Source of the DNA: an uncultured Alphaproteobacteria bacterium
GTDB lineage: Bacteria > Pseudomonadota > Alphaproteobacteria > Puniceispirillales > UBA1172
NCBI GenBank assembly: GCA_937952245.1
Contig: CALFYS010000117.1
Location: 1 to 64,000, forward strand
Reading direction: 5' to 3'
Length of the DNA stretch: 64,000 nt
Both the position numbers and the translations under genes were made by a program. Positions within the stretch are counted from its first letter, which is position 1, and each line of letters begins with the position of its first letter. Under the pieces are notes generated by a model, which saw only the letters and a program-made list of their open reading frames with translations, was not told the origin of the DNA and did no database searches. This document shows positions 1 through 9,326 of this stretch, piece after piece.

Positions 1-3000
1 GTTTCAGACCCATTGTCATGGGCAACAACTGAAATGCTGGGGGTGTCGTTATCTTCCAACACCATGGTGGCGGTATCGGTTGATGAAATGCTGGCTGGGC
101 CTGCGGTGACGCTAGTAATTGTGATGATGATGCTTTCATCGCCTTCGATAGCGGTGTCTGCGGCGGGATCAACTCGCACGGTTGCGGTGGTATCGCCACT
201 GCTAATGGTAACGGGAGACGAATCAAGAAGCGCATAATCAGCAGGGTCATCAGCCGTTGAAGTGTTGTCGATGCTATAGGTAAAGATCACATCTTGGTCG
301 ACATCTTCGCTCAAAGTGAAGGTGAAGACACCATTGGTATCATTATCTTCACGGGCGTGGGTGGTGACGGCAACGCTCAGGCTGGCGTTATCATCACTGA
401 CCAGAATATTGGTGGCATTGTCACTGCCGCTGATCACCGCCGGGCCAGTGGCGTTATCAAGGGTGATGATGATGGTTTCATTATCTTCATAGGCAGCATC
501 ATCAGTGACATCAATGGTCAAAACATGGCTTGTGTCACCGGCAGCAATTAATGCGCTGCCTGAAAGGGCGGCGTAATCTGTTCCGCTTGTGGCCGTTCCT
601 GTGACAGAATAATTCACCGTGATCGGCACTTCGGATGCGTTGTCCAAAGAGATGGTCAGCGCGCCATCAACAGGGCCATCTTCAAATGAGTTGTTATCAT
701 TGGCGATGCTGACATTGGCACGATCATCAGATGTGATGGTGATGGTGGCATTGTCGGTTGAACCAATCCCAGCGTCACCTGACGTCACGCCTGTTAAAGT
801 GACGGTCAAGGTTTCATTGTCTTCGATCAGGCTGTCATCAATGATGGCAATGCTTAGGGTGGCGTTATCATCGCCTGTCAGAATATCAATATCACCGCCA
901 TCTGTATCGGTATAATCCGACCCGCTGACAGACCCTGTGATGCTATAGGTGATGGTGTAATTTTCGGTGGCGGTGGCATCGGTCGCGATTAAGAACGTCC
1001 CATTGCCACCTTCTGCCCCATCGCTAAGCGCGCTGATGGTAATTGAGGCGTTATCGTTATCCGTGATCGAAAGACTTTGTGGCGTTGCGCCTGAAATATC
1101 ACCGGGCCCGCTATCGACCGTGGTGAGTGTCATGCGGACTTCTTCAGTGCCTTCAACGAGCGTGTCATCAACCGCGGTGATGGCGACATCAATATTGTTA
1201 CTGCCCGCAGGGATAGTGGCGGTGGTACCGCTAACCGTGTAATCCGTGCCGTTATCGGCTGTGCTATCAAGGGTGAAACCGACAGTAATATCGGCTTCTG
1301 CTGTATTGGCCAGACCAATGCGGAAATTACCAGCAGCAGACCCATTATCTTCGCTTGTGTCAGTGGTGCTGATAATCGACACCGCGACCGTGTCATTATC
1401 GGTCAAACTGGCGGTGGCTGAATTCACAGACCCGATCACCGCCGCCCCTGATGTGACGCTGACCAGATTAAAGATAATCGTTTCATTGTCTTCAGCACGC
1501 GTATCATCAAGAACAGTAATATCAACGACTTCTGATGTATTGTCAGCAAGGATGGTAACCGTGCCAGAAGGCGCAGTGTAATCTGACCCTGATGTCGCTG
1601 TCCCTGACATGGTGTAACTCAATGTAATGGGATAGGATGCGGGCACACTGGTGTTAACGGTGAATTGCGTGCCGGTCAGAGAGGCTTCATCGGCGGTGGC
1701 AGGTGACGTATCCACTGTAATCACCGCTGTGTCATTATCAGTGATCAGACGAGTGGCGGTGTCTTGACTGCCAATGGTTGCTGGGCCTGTGGCGTTATCG
1801 AGGGTCACAATCAGGGTTTCTGTGCCTTCGGCAATGTTATCATCCTGCACCGTATAGGCGATGGTTTGGGTTTGTTCGCCAGTGGCAAAATTCACCAAAC
1901 AACAGGGTGAGGTATCATAATCATCAACGGCTGTTGCTGTCCCGCTGCGGCTGAAATTGACTTGAAAGGCAGAAGGCGCGGCTTGGTCAAGACTGATGGT
2001 GAAAGTGACATTATCTTCCGCTGTTTCTGAACCATTGCTGCCTGCGGTAATGCTGACCAAGACTTGGTCATTATCAACAATCGTATTGGTGGCCGTGCTT
2101 GGGGATGCGATCACCGCAGGGCCTGAAGAAACAGAATCAAGGGTGATGATAATCGTCTCACCGGCATCGCTGGCATTGTCATCTGTGATCGGGATGCTCA
2201 ACTGGCTTGATGTCGATCCAGATGGAATGGTCAGGCTGCCTGATGGGGCGGTGTAATCTGTGCCTGACGTGGCGGTTCCTGTCAGGGTGTAATTAATATC
2301 AATCGGGGTTGATGCTGATTCAGAAAGGCTGACCAAGAATGTTGCATTGGTGCCACCTTCAACCCCATTGGCACCATTGGCGACCGTAACATTGACGGTA
2401 TCATTGCTTGAGATTGTGATGTTGTCGGTATTGTTATCACTATTGATCGTGGCGTTGGAATGGGAAACGCTGGTGATGGTGACAATCACAGTCTCCAATC
2501 CTTCGGCGTCAGTGTCATCAATCACGCTAAAGGCCTCGGTGCCTGAAAGCGCACCTTCGGCGATGGTGACGCTGCCATCAGGGGTGGTGTAATCACTGCC
2601 TGAAGTGGCGGTGCCGCTAAGGCTGTAGTTAATCGTAATGCCCCCATCAACGCTGTTGGTGCTGTCAAATTGCACCAAACCATTGGTGCCAGGTTCAGCC
2701 ATATTGGTGATGGTGGTGACGCTGATATCGGCGGTGTCATCATCGGTGATATCAACGGTGGCGGTGTTGGGCGTGCCAATCACAACACTTGAAACACTGC
2801 TGGTTGTCAGGGTCAGGATGACGGTTTCATCATCTTCCGTGACATTGTCATCGGTCAGCACAATATCAATGGTTTGGCTGGTGTCGCCGATGGCAAAAGT
2901 AATGTTATCAGCCAAAGCGGTGAAATCATCTTCACCGACTTCATCATTGGCGGTGCCGGCGACATCAAAGCTTATGACGGTTTCTTCGGTGGCGGCGCTA

Positions 3001-3158
3001 TCAAGGGTGATGGTGAACTGACCATTGGTGCCGCCTTCAACGCCGTCGGCTGTTTTGGTGACAGTGGCATCAATCGCCCACGCTGTTGTGGTAAAGGCAA
3101 AGGCCGAAATCAGGATGGCTAGTGCAAAAGCCCAAATCCTGTGAACACGCAAAAACAT
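1..3158 (-). CDS. Large exported Calx-beta repeat protein, C-terminus beyond window
   Basis: Reading the minus strand from the ATG at 3158 gives one open frame of 1052 codons with no stop before base 1, so the gene is 3'-truncated by the window edge. Residues 1-28 look like a Sec signal peptide (basic start, hydrophobic core, cleavage after Ala-Trp-Ala). The rest is about nine tandem beta-sandwich units of roughly 105-120 residues. Each has the Calx-beta signature of an Asp-Asp pair, an acidic turn and Glu-Thr followed by alternating hydrophobics (for example DDNVTEDDETVIL, DDNIAEGTETLIV, DDSLIEDNETLTV), and most have a GTATSGSDYT-like strand. Calx-beta domains usually bind calcium and occur in surface or adhesive proteins. 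The repeat array generates many spurious plus-strand frames. A surface or matrix adhesin is likely, but the C-terminal anchoring or secretion signal is not visible. Confidence 0.88.
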   Translation of the reverse strand, partial: MFLRVHRIWAFALAILISAFAFTTTAWAIDATVTKTADGVEGGTNGQFTITLDSAATEETVISFDVAGTANDEVGEDDFTALADNITFAIGDTSQTIDIVLTDDNVTEDDETVILTLTTSSVSSVVIGTPNTATVDITDDDTADISVTTITNMAEPGTNGLVQFDSTNSVDGGITINYSLSGTATSGSDYTTPDGSVTIAEGALSGTEAFSVIDDTDAEGLETVIVTITSVSHSNATINSDNNTDNITISSNDTVNVTVANGANGVEGGTNATFLVSLSESASTPIDINYTLTGTATSGTDYTAPSGSLTIPSGSTSSQLSIPITDDNASDAGETIIITLDSVSSGPAVIASPSTATNTIVDNDQVLVSITAGSNGSETAEDNVTFTISLDQAAPSAFQVNFSRSGTATAVDDYDTSPCCLVNFATGEQTQTIAYTVQDDNIAEGTETLIVTLDNATGPATIGSQDTATRLITDNDTAVITVDTSPATADEASLTGTQFTVNTSVPASYPITLSYTMSGTATSGSDYTAPSGTVTILADNTSEVVDITVLDDTRAEDNETIIFNLVSVTSGAAVIGSVNSATASLTDNDTVAVSIISTTDTSEDNGSAAGNFRIGLANTAEADITVGFTLDSTADNGTDYTVSGTTATIPAGSNNIDVAITAVDDTLVEGTEEVRMTLTTVDSGPGDISGATPQSLSITDNDNASITISALSDGAEGGNGTFLIATDATATENYTITYSITGSVSGSDYTDTDGGDIDILTGDDNATLSIAIIDDSLIEDNETLTVTLTGVTSGDAGIGSTDNATITITSDDRANVSIANDNNSFEDGPVDGALTISLDNASEVPITVNYSVTGTATSGTDYAALSGSALIAAGDTSHVLTIDVTDDAAYEDNETIIITLDNATGPAVISGSDNATNILVSDDNASLSVAVTTHAREDNDTNGVFTFTLSEDVDQDVIFTYSIDNTSTADDPADYALLDSSPVTISSGDTTATVRVDPAADTAIEGDESIIITITSVTAGPASISSTDTATMVLEDNDTPSISVVAHDNGSE

Positions 3159-3303
3159 TAATACACCAAATATGGTAGCGTTAGTAAATAAAACCTACTA
3201 AATCTAACCCTTTAGCCCCCTAGGATGCAATACAATATGTCCTGATTACGGGCTTTTATGGTGCTTTTCAATAATCCGTATGGGTGAAGCGATCAAATGA
3301 TGC

Positions 3304-3963
3304 TTAAAGCGGGGCAAATTCCCCCTGTTTAGCGTCAAATGCATACAATTGGCCGGGACCAATATCATGCCAAAGCGCGTGCAACGTTAGCCTGTTTTCA
3401 GCAACAGCATCACGAATAAATGGAAATGACATCAGGTTTTCCATTGAAACCATAATCGACGTTTTTTCCAAATCAGCAACTTGCTGGTCTTCGGTCTTGG
3501 TTTTATCCAAGCGGTTAAAAGCAGGTTCAACCATTTTGACCCATTTATGGATAAATTCGGTTTTGGCAATGGGGCTGGCATCACCGTTCTGGCAGAGATC
3601 ATACCCGCCTTTAATGCCGCCGCAACTGGAATGCCCCATGATGATCAGGCGCGAGACTTTCAAATGATTAATGGCAAATTCAAGGGCGGACGCGGTGCCG
3701 TGATGGCCGTCATCAGCCTCATAGGGCGGCACCATATTGGCGATATTGCGGTGGATAAAAAACTCCCCACTTTCGCCATTGAATAGCGACATGGAATGCA
3801 CCCGACTATCGCAACACGAAATCACCATGGAATGCGGGCTTTGCCCTTGCCCTAAGGTTTCATAGAGATCGCGGTTTTGTTCATATTCACCGGATTGCCA
3901 ATTTTTAAAACGATCGGACAGATCAGCGGGCAATGGTGCGATATTCAGGTTTTGTTGCGACAT
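3304..3963 (-). CDS. can: Beta-class carbonic anhydrase
   Basis: This 219-residue protein interconverts CO2 and bicarbonate in the cytoplasm. The beta-class zinc site is complete: Cys50-x-Asp52-Ser-Arg54 (in SCCDSRVH) supplies the first ligand and the Asp/Arg dyad, and His111-x-x-Cys114 (GHSSCGG) supplies the other two ligands. The length is normal for the family. It stands alone on the minus strand between the repeat protein and the zinc-ribbon/amidase pair. It probably supplies bicarbonate for carboxylases. Substrate and class are clear from the motifs; the physiological role is inferred. Confidence 0.95.
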   Translation of the reverse strand: MSQQNLNIAPLPADLSDRFKNWQSGEYEQNRDLYETLGQGQSPHSMVISCCDSRVHSMSLFNGESGEFFIHRNIANMVPPYEADDGHHGTASALEFAINHLKVSRLIIMGHSSCGGIKGGYDLCQNGDASPIAKTEFIHKWVKMVEPAFNRLDKTKTEDQQVADLEKTSIMVSMENLMSFPFIRDAVAENRLTLHALWHDIGPGQLYAFDAKQGEFAPL

Positions 3964-4029
3964 GGAAATCCCTTTTGGTGTGATGGGTTGGGTGTGCTGT
4001 GTTGCATCTTATCTTTGTTCAGAAGTTAT

Positions 4030-4287
4030 TTAGTGATCCTTACGCCACCGTTCAAGAGATGGAATTTCACGGGTGAAAAACCAAGCCACGGGCCGCCACC
4101 ATCCGTTTTCCACCATCGTGTTCACCACCATTTTTTGATAATCCTTAACGTCATTCCCCTGATAATAAAACGCGCCATCGCCATAACATAAAGAACAATA
4201 TTTTTCTGAACGGCGGCCATCTTTTTCAGATCCGCCGCCTTCTGGGTCACGCGCCATGGGCATGGCACAGCTTTGGCATTTTTTCAT
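4030..4287 (-). CDS. Small zinc-ribbon protein
   Basis: An 85-residue protein. The start at 4287 is chosen because a strong GGGGGAGAAG ribosome site sits directly upstream and the start lies just after the amidase stop. A longer frame reading into the amidase gene is unlikely. The N-terminus carries CQSCAMPM and, about 30 residues later, YCSLCYGDGAF: two CxxC knuckles of the 'putative zinc ribbon' family, here separated by a Gly/Ser/Lys-rich loop. The remainder is helical with several Trp residues. Members of this family are common as stand-alone proteins of unknown function. It is probably cotranscribed with the amidase (20 bp gap). Confidence 0.8.
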   Translation of the reverse strand: MKKCQSCAMPMARDPEGGGSEKDGRRSEKYCSLCYGDGAFYYQGNDVKDYQKMVVNTMVENGWWRPVAWFFTREIPSLERWRKDH

Positions 4288-4307
4288 CTTCTCCCCCTTT
4301 TGTTGTT

Positions 4308-5741
4308 TTATCCTTCTGGTGTGATGGGTGTTGCCATCCGCCCAAAGATATTTTGGGCCCATTGCGCATGGCTCAACAATTGCGCTTCACCCCTTGGTTT
4401 GCCCACCAACTGCATACCAACAGGCAGGCCTTGACCTGTCATCCCGCAAGGAACCGAAATGGCGGGCAGGCTGGTCAAGGTGATGGCATAGGCAATGGCA
4501 AGCCAATCAATATACGTATCAAAATCCACACCGTTGCAACTGCTGACAAAGCGGTCTTCAACAGGGTAGGGCGGGACAATCGTGGCGGGGGTGATCATCA
4601 GATCAACATCGGCCATGAAATCCACCGCGTTTTGATAAATCACCCCGCGTTGGCGTTCTGCTGTGGCAATATCGCCGCCGCTTAATTCAAGCCCGCGTTC
4701 AATATTCCAAACCACTTCAGGTTTTAATTGATCGCGGTTGTTCTGATAAAGGTCATGCAGGCCTGAGGCAAAACCATGGGCGCGCAGGGTTTGAAAACAA
4801 TCATGCGCCATGCTGAAATCAGGATGAGCTTCGATAATCTCGACCCCATTGGCGGCTAATTTTTCCGCCGCGTTCCGGCAGGTTTCTGCAACGGCGGGGT
4901 CAACCGGTGTGATCCCTAAATCAAGGGAAAACGCAACCTTCATTGGTTTTTCGGCTTCGGAGGCGGCGGCAAGAAATGACGTTGCCGGTGTTTCCAGATT
5001 AATCGGATGATGGGGATTGTGGCTTGCCATGGCATCCAGCATCAAGGCCAAATCCATAACATTGCGCGCCATGGGGCCATCAACGCTGAGCGTGTCAAAA
5101 GGATTGGCCAGAGGGCCTGAAGAAACCCGACCCGGGCTGGGGCGCATCCCGACAATGCCGTTGAAACTGGCAGGATTACGAAGTGAGCCGCCTAAATCTG
5201 AGCCGTGAGCCAGCCATGCCATGCCCGTCGCCAAGGCCACCGCCGCCCCGCCGGATGACCCTGCCGCTGATTTGCTGGTGTCCCATGGGTTTAAAGTTTT
5301 GCCGAAGACATCATTGAACGTGTTTGCGCCCGCGCCAAATTCAGGGGTGTTGGATTTGCCCGTCACAATCCCGCCGGCGGATTCCAAATCCAGCACCACA
5401 TGGTCAGAGGCCTCGGGGATATGATCGCTAAATATTGGTGAGCCTTGGGTGGAGCGCACGCCAGCGACATTGCTTAAATCTTTGATCAAGACAGGCAAAC
5501 CCGCCAGCATCCCCCGTTCTTCCATAGGCTTTTCCATCAGCGTTTTGGCCTTATCACGGGCGCGATCAAAACAGGTGGTGGGGATGGCGTTGACCTTGTC
5601 ATCGACATCTTGGGTTCGGTCTTCCAACGCGTCAATCAGATCAAGGGGGGATATATCACCGCCGATCAGAAGATCACGAATTTCAACAGCATCTTTTTGA
5701 ATGAGCGTATCGGTTTTTTGAGTATCCGTCATGGGGGGCAT
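4308..5741 (-). CDS. Amidase signature family hydrolase
   Basis: A 477-residue member of the amidase signature (GatA/FAAH-like) family, which hydrolyses C-N amide bonds. The Ser-cisSer-Lys triad is visible: Lys87 in LIKDLSNVAG, the cis-Ser in the Gly-Ser-Ser-Gly-Gly loop near 162, and the nucleophile Ser186 in GSDLGGSLRNPA. A second ATG three codons in (5732) is equally plausible as the start. No gatB or gatC is adjacent, so it is more likely a catabolic amidase than a subunit of the Glu-tRNA amidotransferase. It faces away from the LysR gene upstream (84 bp gap, same strand) and may be controlled with it. The substrate is unknown. Confidence 0.88.
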   Translation of the reverse strand: MPPMTDTQKTDTLIQKDAVEIRDLLIGGDISPLDLIDALEDRTQDVDDKVNAIPTTCFDRARDKAKTLMEKPMEERGMLAGLPVLIKDLSNVAGVRSTQGSPIFSDHIPEASDHVVLDLESAGGIVTGKSNTPEFGAGANTFNDVFGKTLNPWDTSKSAAGSSGGAAVALATGMAWLAHGSDLGGSLRNPASFNGIVGMRPSPGRVSSGPLANPFDTLSVDGPMARNVMDLALMLDAMASHNPHHPINLETPATSFLAAASEAEKPMKVAFSLDLGITPVDPAVAETCRNAAEKLAANGVEIIEAHPDFSMAHDCFQTLRAHGFASGLHDLYQNNRDQLKPEVVWNIERGLELSGGDIATAERQRGVIYQNAVDFMADVDLMITPATIVPPYPVEDRFVSSCNGVDFDTYIDWLAIAYAITLTSLPAISVPCGMTGQGLPVGMQLVGKPRGEAQLLSHAQWAQNIFGRMATPITPEG

Positions 5742-5825
5742 ACCACCGTTTTCATCAGTATCATTAAGGGTTGTGTTCTTTTTTAAACGATAGCAACAAA
5801 AGTGACCCCTGCCCAGCGTCTATGA

Positions 5826-6680
5826 TCAGGCCTTGATGTTAAAATGCGCCGAAAGCCGTGCCAGCGCATCATCAAACCATGGCCAGTTTTGGGTCGATGT
5901 ATCGCTTGAGACAACCATAATTCGGCGATTGAACGCGGGCGCGTCTTTCAGGTGGAACAATCGGCCTTCCGCGAGGTGAGCGGCAACAAGCCGCTTCGGA
6001 AGATAGGCCGACCCGCCTTCGGCCAAAAGGTGATCCAATGCCCATACCGCGCTGCCAAAACTGATCCGCGCCACCCCAGCATCAATATAGGCGGCGGCAT
6101 GGTCACGGCCAAAGGCATCGCCAGCGTCAACGTAAATATACCCGCTGTCATGACGGATTGGGCGGTCAGGGCGATCCGCCACCAGAATCAATTGGTCTTC
6201 CCCCAACACAAGGCTGGATTGCCCGGGTTGAACTGAAGGCTGATAGCCGATGGCAATATCAATCACCCCAGCGGTGAGCCAGCGTTCAATATCATGTTGG
6301 GTGGCGGGCCATGCGGTGACGGCAACATCGGGATAAAACCCGCGAATATCACGGAAAAAACCTTCCCCTAAATCAGGCCATAAATCGAGCTGGCAGCCAA
6401 TATTGCATACCGCGGTCATGTTTTCTGGCAGCGAAGTTTCCTGCTTGGCTTGCCGCCATAACTCAACCATGACTTCAGCATAACGTTTAAACTTCAGCCC
6501 TGATGCGGTCAGGGCGGCGCCGGATTTTTGGCGCATCAACAGCTTTTGCCCCATGTCATCTTCAAGCGCGTGCAATCGCGCGGTGATGGTCGATTGCGTG
6601 ACATTCATTTGCTTGGATGCCGCGATCAGCGAGCCTGTTTCCACCACCGCCAGAAAAGTCTTGAGATAAGTGATATTCAT
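5826..6680 (-). CDS. LysR-family transcriptional regulator
   Basis: A 284-residue LysR-type regulator. The N-terminal winged helix-turn-helix spans about residues 1-60 (MNITYLKTFLAVVETGS then AASKQMNVTQSTITARLHALE), followed by the periplasmic-binding-protein-like effector domain. It is divergently transcribed from the ALDH operon at 6789, with a perfect inverted repeat in the 108-bp gap. This is the classical arrangement for LysR control of the neighbouring catabolic genes. The effector is unknown. Confidence 0.92.
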   Translation of the reverse strand: MNITYLKTFLAVVETGSLIAASKQMNVTQSTITARLHALEDDMGQKLLMRQKSGAALTASGLKFKRYAEVMVELWRQAKQETSLPENMTAVCNIGCQLDLWPDLGEGFFRDIRGFYPDVAVTAWPATQHDIERWLTAGVIDIAIGYQPSVQPGQSSLVLGEDQLILVADRPDRPIRHDSGYIYVDAGDAFGRDHAAAYIDAGVARISFGSAVWALDHLLAEGGSAYLPKRLVAAHLAEGRLFHLKDAPAFNRRIMVVSSDTSTQNWPWFDDALARLSAHFNIKA

Positions 6681-6693
6681 GACCGCCTCAATA

Positions 6694-6710
6694 ATTCGAA
6701 TTTATCGAAT
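6694..6710. promoter_or_regulatory. Probable LysR operator (T-N11-A inverted repeat)
   Basis: ATTCGA-ATTTA-TCGAAT is a perfect 6-bp inverted repeat with a 5-bp centre and contains the T-N11-A core typical of LysR sites. It lies 14 bp upstream of the lysR start and about 80 bp upstream of the ALDH start. A second, wider pair of the same half-site (CGAAT at 6706-6710 and ATTCG at 6726-6730) overlaps it on the ALDH side. This fits recruitment of a LysR tetramer. Confidence 0.6.
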
Positions 6711-6788
6711 ATAATGTGCAGAATTATTCGTTTGTCAAATATTCAGCAACTTGCCAAAGTATTTCAAGAAATTTTGAAATGGGGGCAG

Positions 6789-8273
6789 ATGATGGGCGAT
6801 ATTACATCATTCCAAATGCTGATTAATGGTCAATGGGTTGATTCATCAAGCGGCAGTTTTTTCGACAGTGTTAATCCCGCGACGGGTGAGGTTTGGTCAC
6901 GGATTCCGGAAGCCACCGCCGATGATGTTAACGCCGCGGTTGAGGCCGCTTATGAAGCGTTTCACAACGGCCCTTGGGCGCAAATGACGCCAACACAGCG
7001 CGGCAAATGTTTGCGCAAATTGGGTGATCTTTTGGCTGAAAAATCAGAAGAACTGGGGACGATTGAAACCCGTGATACCGGCAAAATGTTCAAAGAAACC
7101 CGCTGGCAGGCCACCTATATCGCTGAATATTTCCATTTCTATGCTGGCTGTGCCGATAAGATTAGCGGTGAGACTTTGCCGATTGATAAGCCCGATACAT
7201 TTGTCTTTACCGACCGTGAACCTTTGGGGGTGATCGCGGCGGTGGTGCCGTGGAATTCACAGTTGTTTTTATCGGCGGTGAAAATGGGGCCGGCATTGGC
7301 GGCGGGCAATACGATTGTATTAAAAGCATCGGAACACGCCTCGGCGGCGATGCTGGCTTTTGGTCGATTGATCAGTGAAGCGGGCATCCCTGATGGGGTG
7401 GTGAATATCGTCACTGGCCATGGTGACCCTTGCGGCAAAGTGCTGACCACCCATCCTAAAGTGGCGCGAATTTCCTTTACGGGCGGGCCTGTTTCCGCCC
7501 GCCATGTGATCCGCAATTCAGCGGAAAATTTTGCCGAAGTCTCACTGGAGCTTGGCGGCAAATCACCGTTTATCGTGTTTGATGACGCTGATATTGAAAG
7601 CGCGGTTAATGGGGCTGTCGGCGGTATTTTTGCCGCCTCTGGCCAAAGCTGTGTGGCGGGGTCACGGCTTTATCTGCATGACGATATTGCCGATGCGTTT
7701 TTGGAAAAACTGGCGGCGGTGGCCAAAACCGTCAAGATCGGTGACCCGATGGCCGAAGAAACAGAAATGGGGCCGCTTTGCACCAACGCGCAATTGGATC
7801 ATATCGAAAATCAATTGGCGATCGCGGTCAAAGAAGGCGGCACGATCCGCGCGGGCGGCAAGCGTCCTGAGGGATTGGCCGGCCAGTTCTTTGAGCCAAC
7901 CATTGTGGAATGCCCGCGTCAGGATATGACGATTGTCGATACCGAATTGTTTGGCCCTGTGGTGGCGGTGTTGCGCTTCCGTGAAGAAGAAGAAGTGCTG
8001 GCGCTGGCCAATGACAGTGAACATGGTCTGGCGGCGGGGATTTTCACCCGTGACAGCGCGCGGTCTTTGCGGATGGCGAAAAAGATCAGGGCAGGGATTG
8101 TCTGGGTCAATACCTATCGGATGATCTCACCCATCGCGGAATTTGGCGGCATGAAGCAATCCGGCTATGGCCGCGAAAGTGGGTTTCAGGCGGTTTATGA
8201 TTACACACGGCCAAAAACAGTTTGGATGAACACATCATCAACACCATTGGCCAGTCAATTTGTGGCACGCTAG
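6789..8273 (+). CDS. NAD(P)-dependent aldehyde dehydrogenase
   Basis: A 494-residue ALDH superfamily enzyme oxidising an aldehyde to a carboxylate. The start at 6789 (ATGATG) follows a GGGGGCAG ribosome site. A longer frame would run back into the lysR gene and is rejected. Catalytic residues are in place: Asn156 (VVPWNSQL), Glu255 (LELGGKSP) and nucleophile Cys288 (GQSCVAGSR). It is first in an operon with an LLM flavin oxidoreductase (9 bp gap), an alpha/beta hydrolase and a ThDP enzyme. Similarity is to the broad betaine/aromatic/amino-aldehyde ALDH group, and the sequence alone does not fix the substrate. Confidence 0.93.
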   Translation: MMGDITSFQMLINGQWVDSSSGSFFDSVNPATGEVWSRIPEATADDVNAAVEAAYEAFHNGPWAQMTPTQRGKCLRKLGDLLAEKSEELGTIETRDTGKMFKETRWQATYIAEYFHFYAGCADKISGETLPIDKPDTFVFTDREPLGVIAAVVPWNSQLFLSAVKMGPALAAGNTIVLKASEHASAAMLAFGRLISEAGIPDGVVNIVTGHGDPCGKVLTTHPKVARISFTGGPVSARHVIRNSAENFAEVSLELGGKSPFIVFDDADIESAVNGAVGGIFAASGQSCVAGSRLYLHDDIADAFLEKLAAVAKTVKIGDPMAEETEMGPLCTNAQLDHIENQLAIAVKEGGTIRAGGKRPEGLAGQFFEPTIVECPRQDMTIVDTELFGPVVAVLRFREEEEVLALANDSEHGLAAGIFTRDSARSLRMAKKIRAGIVWVNTYRMISPIAEFGGMKQSGYGRESGFQAVYDYTRPKTVWMNTSSTPLASQFVAR

Positions 8274-8282
8274 GGGGGCGTT

Positions 8283-9320
8283 ATGAAATTTCAACTCGCG
8301 GTAAATTTAGAGCGTATGGACGACAAAACCGATATGGATGCCGTCCAAAGACACACATTAGAGATGGTTCAAATCGCTGAAGAAGGCGGTTTTGAAATTG
8401 TTTGGGCGGCGGAACATCACGCGTTGGAAATGACCATCGCCCCCAATCCGTTTCAGATTTTGACATGGTGGGCAAGCAATACCAATTCCATCCGTCTTGG
8501 TTCAGGTGTGGCTAATGCTTCTTATTGGCATCCGATCAATCTGGCGGGTGAGGCAGCCTTCCTTGATTTGATCAGCGGCGGTCGTTTGGAATTTGGCATT
8601 GGTTCAGGCGCGTATCAGCGGGAATTTGACCGGATGCGCCCGGGGCTTAAGCAATCGGACGCCTGGCGTTATATGCAGGAAATGCTGCCCGTGGTGCAAG
8701 CCTTGTGGAAAGGTGATGTGGAACATAATGGTGAGTTTTGGCAATTCCCCACATCAACCTCTTGCCCGAAACCTGTGCAGGAAAATCCGCCAGTTTGGGT
8801 GGCGGCGCGATCACCGATCACGTTTGATTACGCCTTGAAGAATGATTGCAATGTCATGTCATGGCCTTTGACTCGTCCGTTTTCAGAAGCTGAACTTTAT
8901 ATGCAGCAATTTGAAGAAACGCTGGCGAAATATCCCGGGGCAAGACGGCCACGCTTTGCCATGATGCGCCACGCGGCGGTCTATGAAAATCAAGCGGGGC
9001 GCGATCAAGCGATTGATGCCATCCGCTGTGTGTTGGGGCAATTTGAAAACCTGTTCCGCAACATCGGCGGTGTCACCAATGGTTTCCCCAAGCAAATTCC
9101 TTTGTCGGAACTGGCCAATCGCGATGAATATAACGCCGATATGCTGGAAGAAAACTTGCTCTTTGGCACGCCAGACCAAGTCATTGCCAAGTTAAAGCGT
9201 TATCAAGATTTGGGCGTTGAAGATTTCATCTATTACGCCAGCATGGGGCTGGATATGGACGCGCAGAAAAAGTCCTTAAAACTATTCTGTGATAATGTCA
9301 TGCCCGCGTTATCGGCTTAG
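8283..9320 (+). CDS. Luciferase-like (LLM) flavin-dependent monooxygenase
   Basis: A 345-residue TIM-barrel protein of the bacterial luciferase-like family, which uses reduced FMN and O2. The N-terminal strand-helix pattern (MKFQLAVNLER... EEGGFEIVWAAEHH), the segment IRLGSGVANASYWHP and the GRLEFGIGSGAYQREFDRM loop are characteristic. A GTTATG start follows a GGGGGG ribosome site nine bases after the ALDH stop. No dedicated flavin reductase is in the operon. Its position between an ALDH and a hydrolase suggests a Baeyer-Villiger-like or C-heteroatom cleavage step that produces an aldehyde, but this is inference. Confidence 0.88.
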   Translation: MKFQLAVNLERMDDKTDMDAVQRHTLEMVQIAEEGGFEIVWAAEHHALEMTIAPNPFQILTWWASNTNSIRLGSGVANASYWHPINLAGEAAFLDLISGGRLEFGIGSGAYQREFDRMRPGLKQSDAWRYMQEMLPVVQALWKGDVEHNGEFWQFPTSTSCPKPVQENPPVWVAARSPITFDYALKNDCNVMSWPLTRPFSEAELYMQQFEETLAKYPGARRPRFAMMRHAAVYENQAGRDQAIDAIRCVLGQFENLFRNIGGVTNGFPKQIPLSELANRDEYNADMLEENLLFGTPDQVIAKLKRYQDLGVEDFIYYASMGLDMDAQKKSLKLFCDNVMPALSA

Positions 9321-9326
9321 GTGGGG

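Noticed and set aside
13..3122. Many plus-strand frames of 60-130 codons across the repeat region
   Set aside because: They are antisense shadows of the uninterrupted minus-strand Calx-beta frame, rich in Ser/Val/Met runs, and have no ribosome sites.
1..3158. Possible CRISPR or satellite array
   Set aside because: The periodicity is protein-level (about 110 codons) with diverged nucleotides; there are no identical short repeats with spacers.
4308..5741. GatA subunit of Glu-tRNA(Gln) amidotransferase
   Set aside because: No gatB or gatC nearby and the context is catabolic; called only as an amidase family member.
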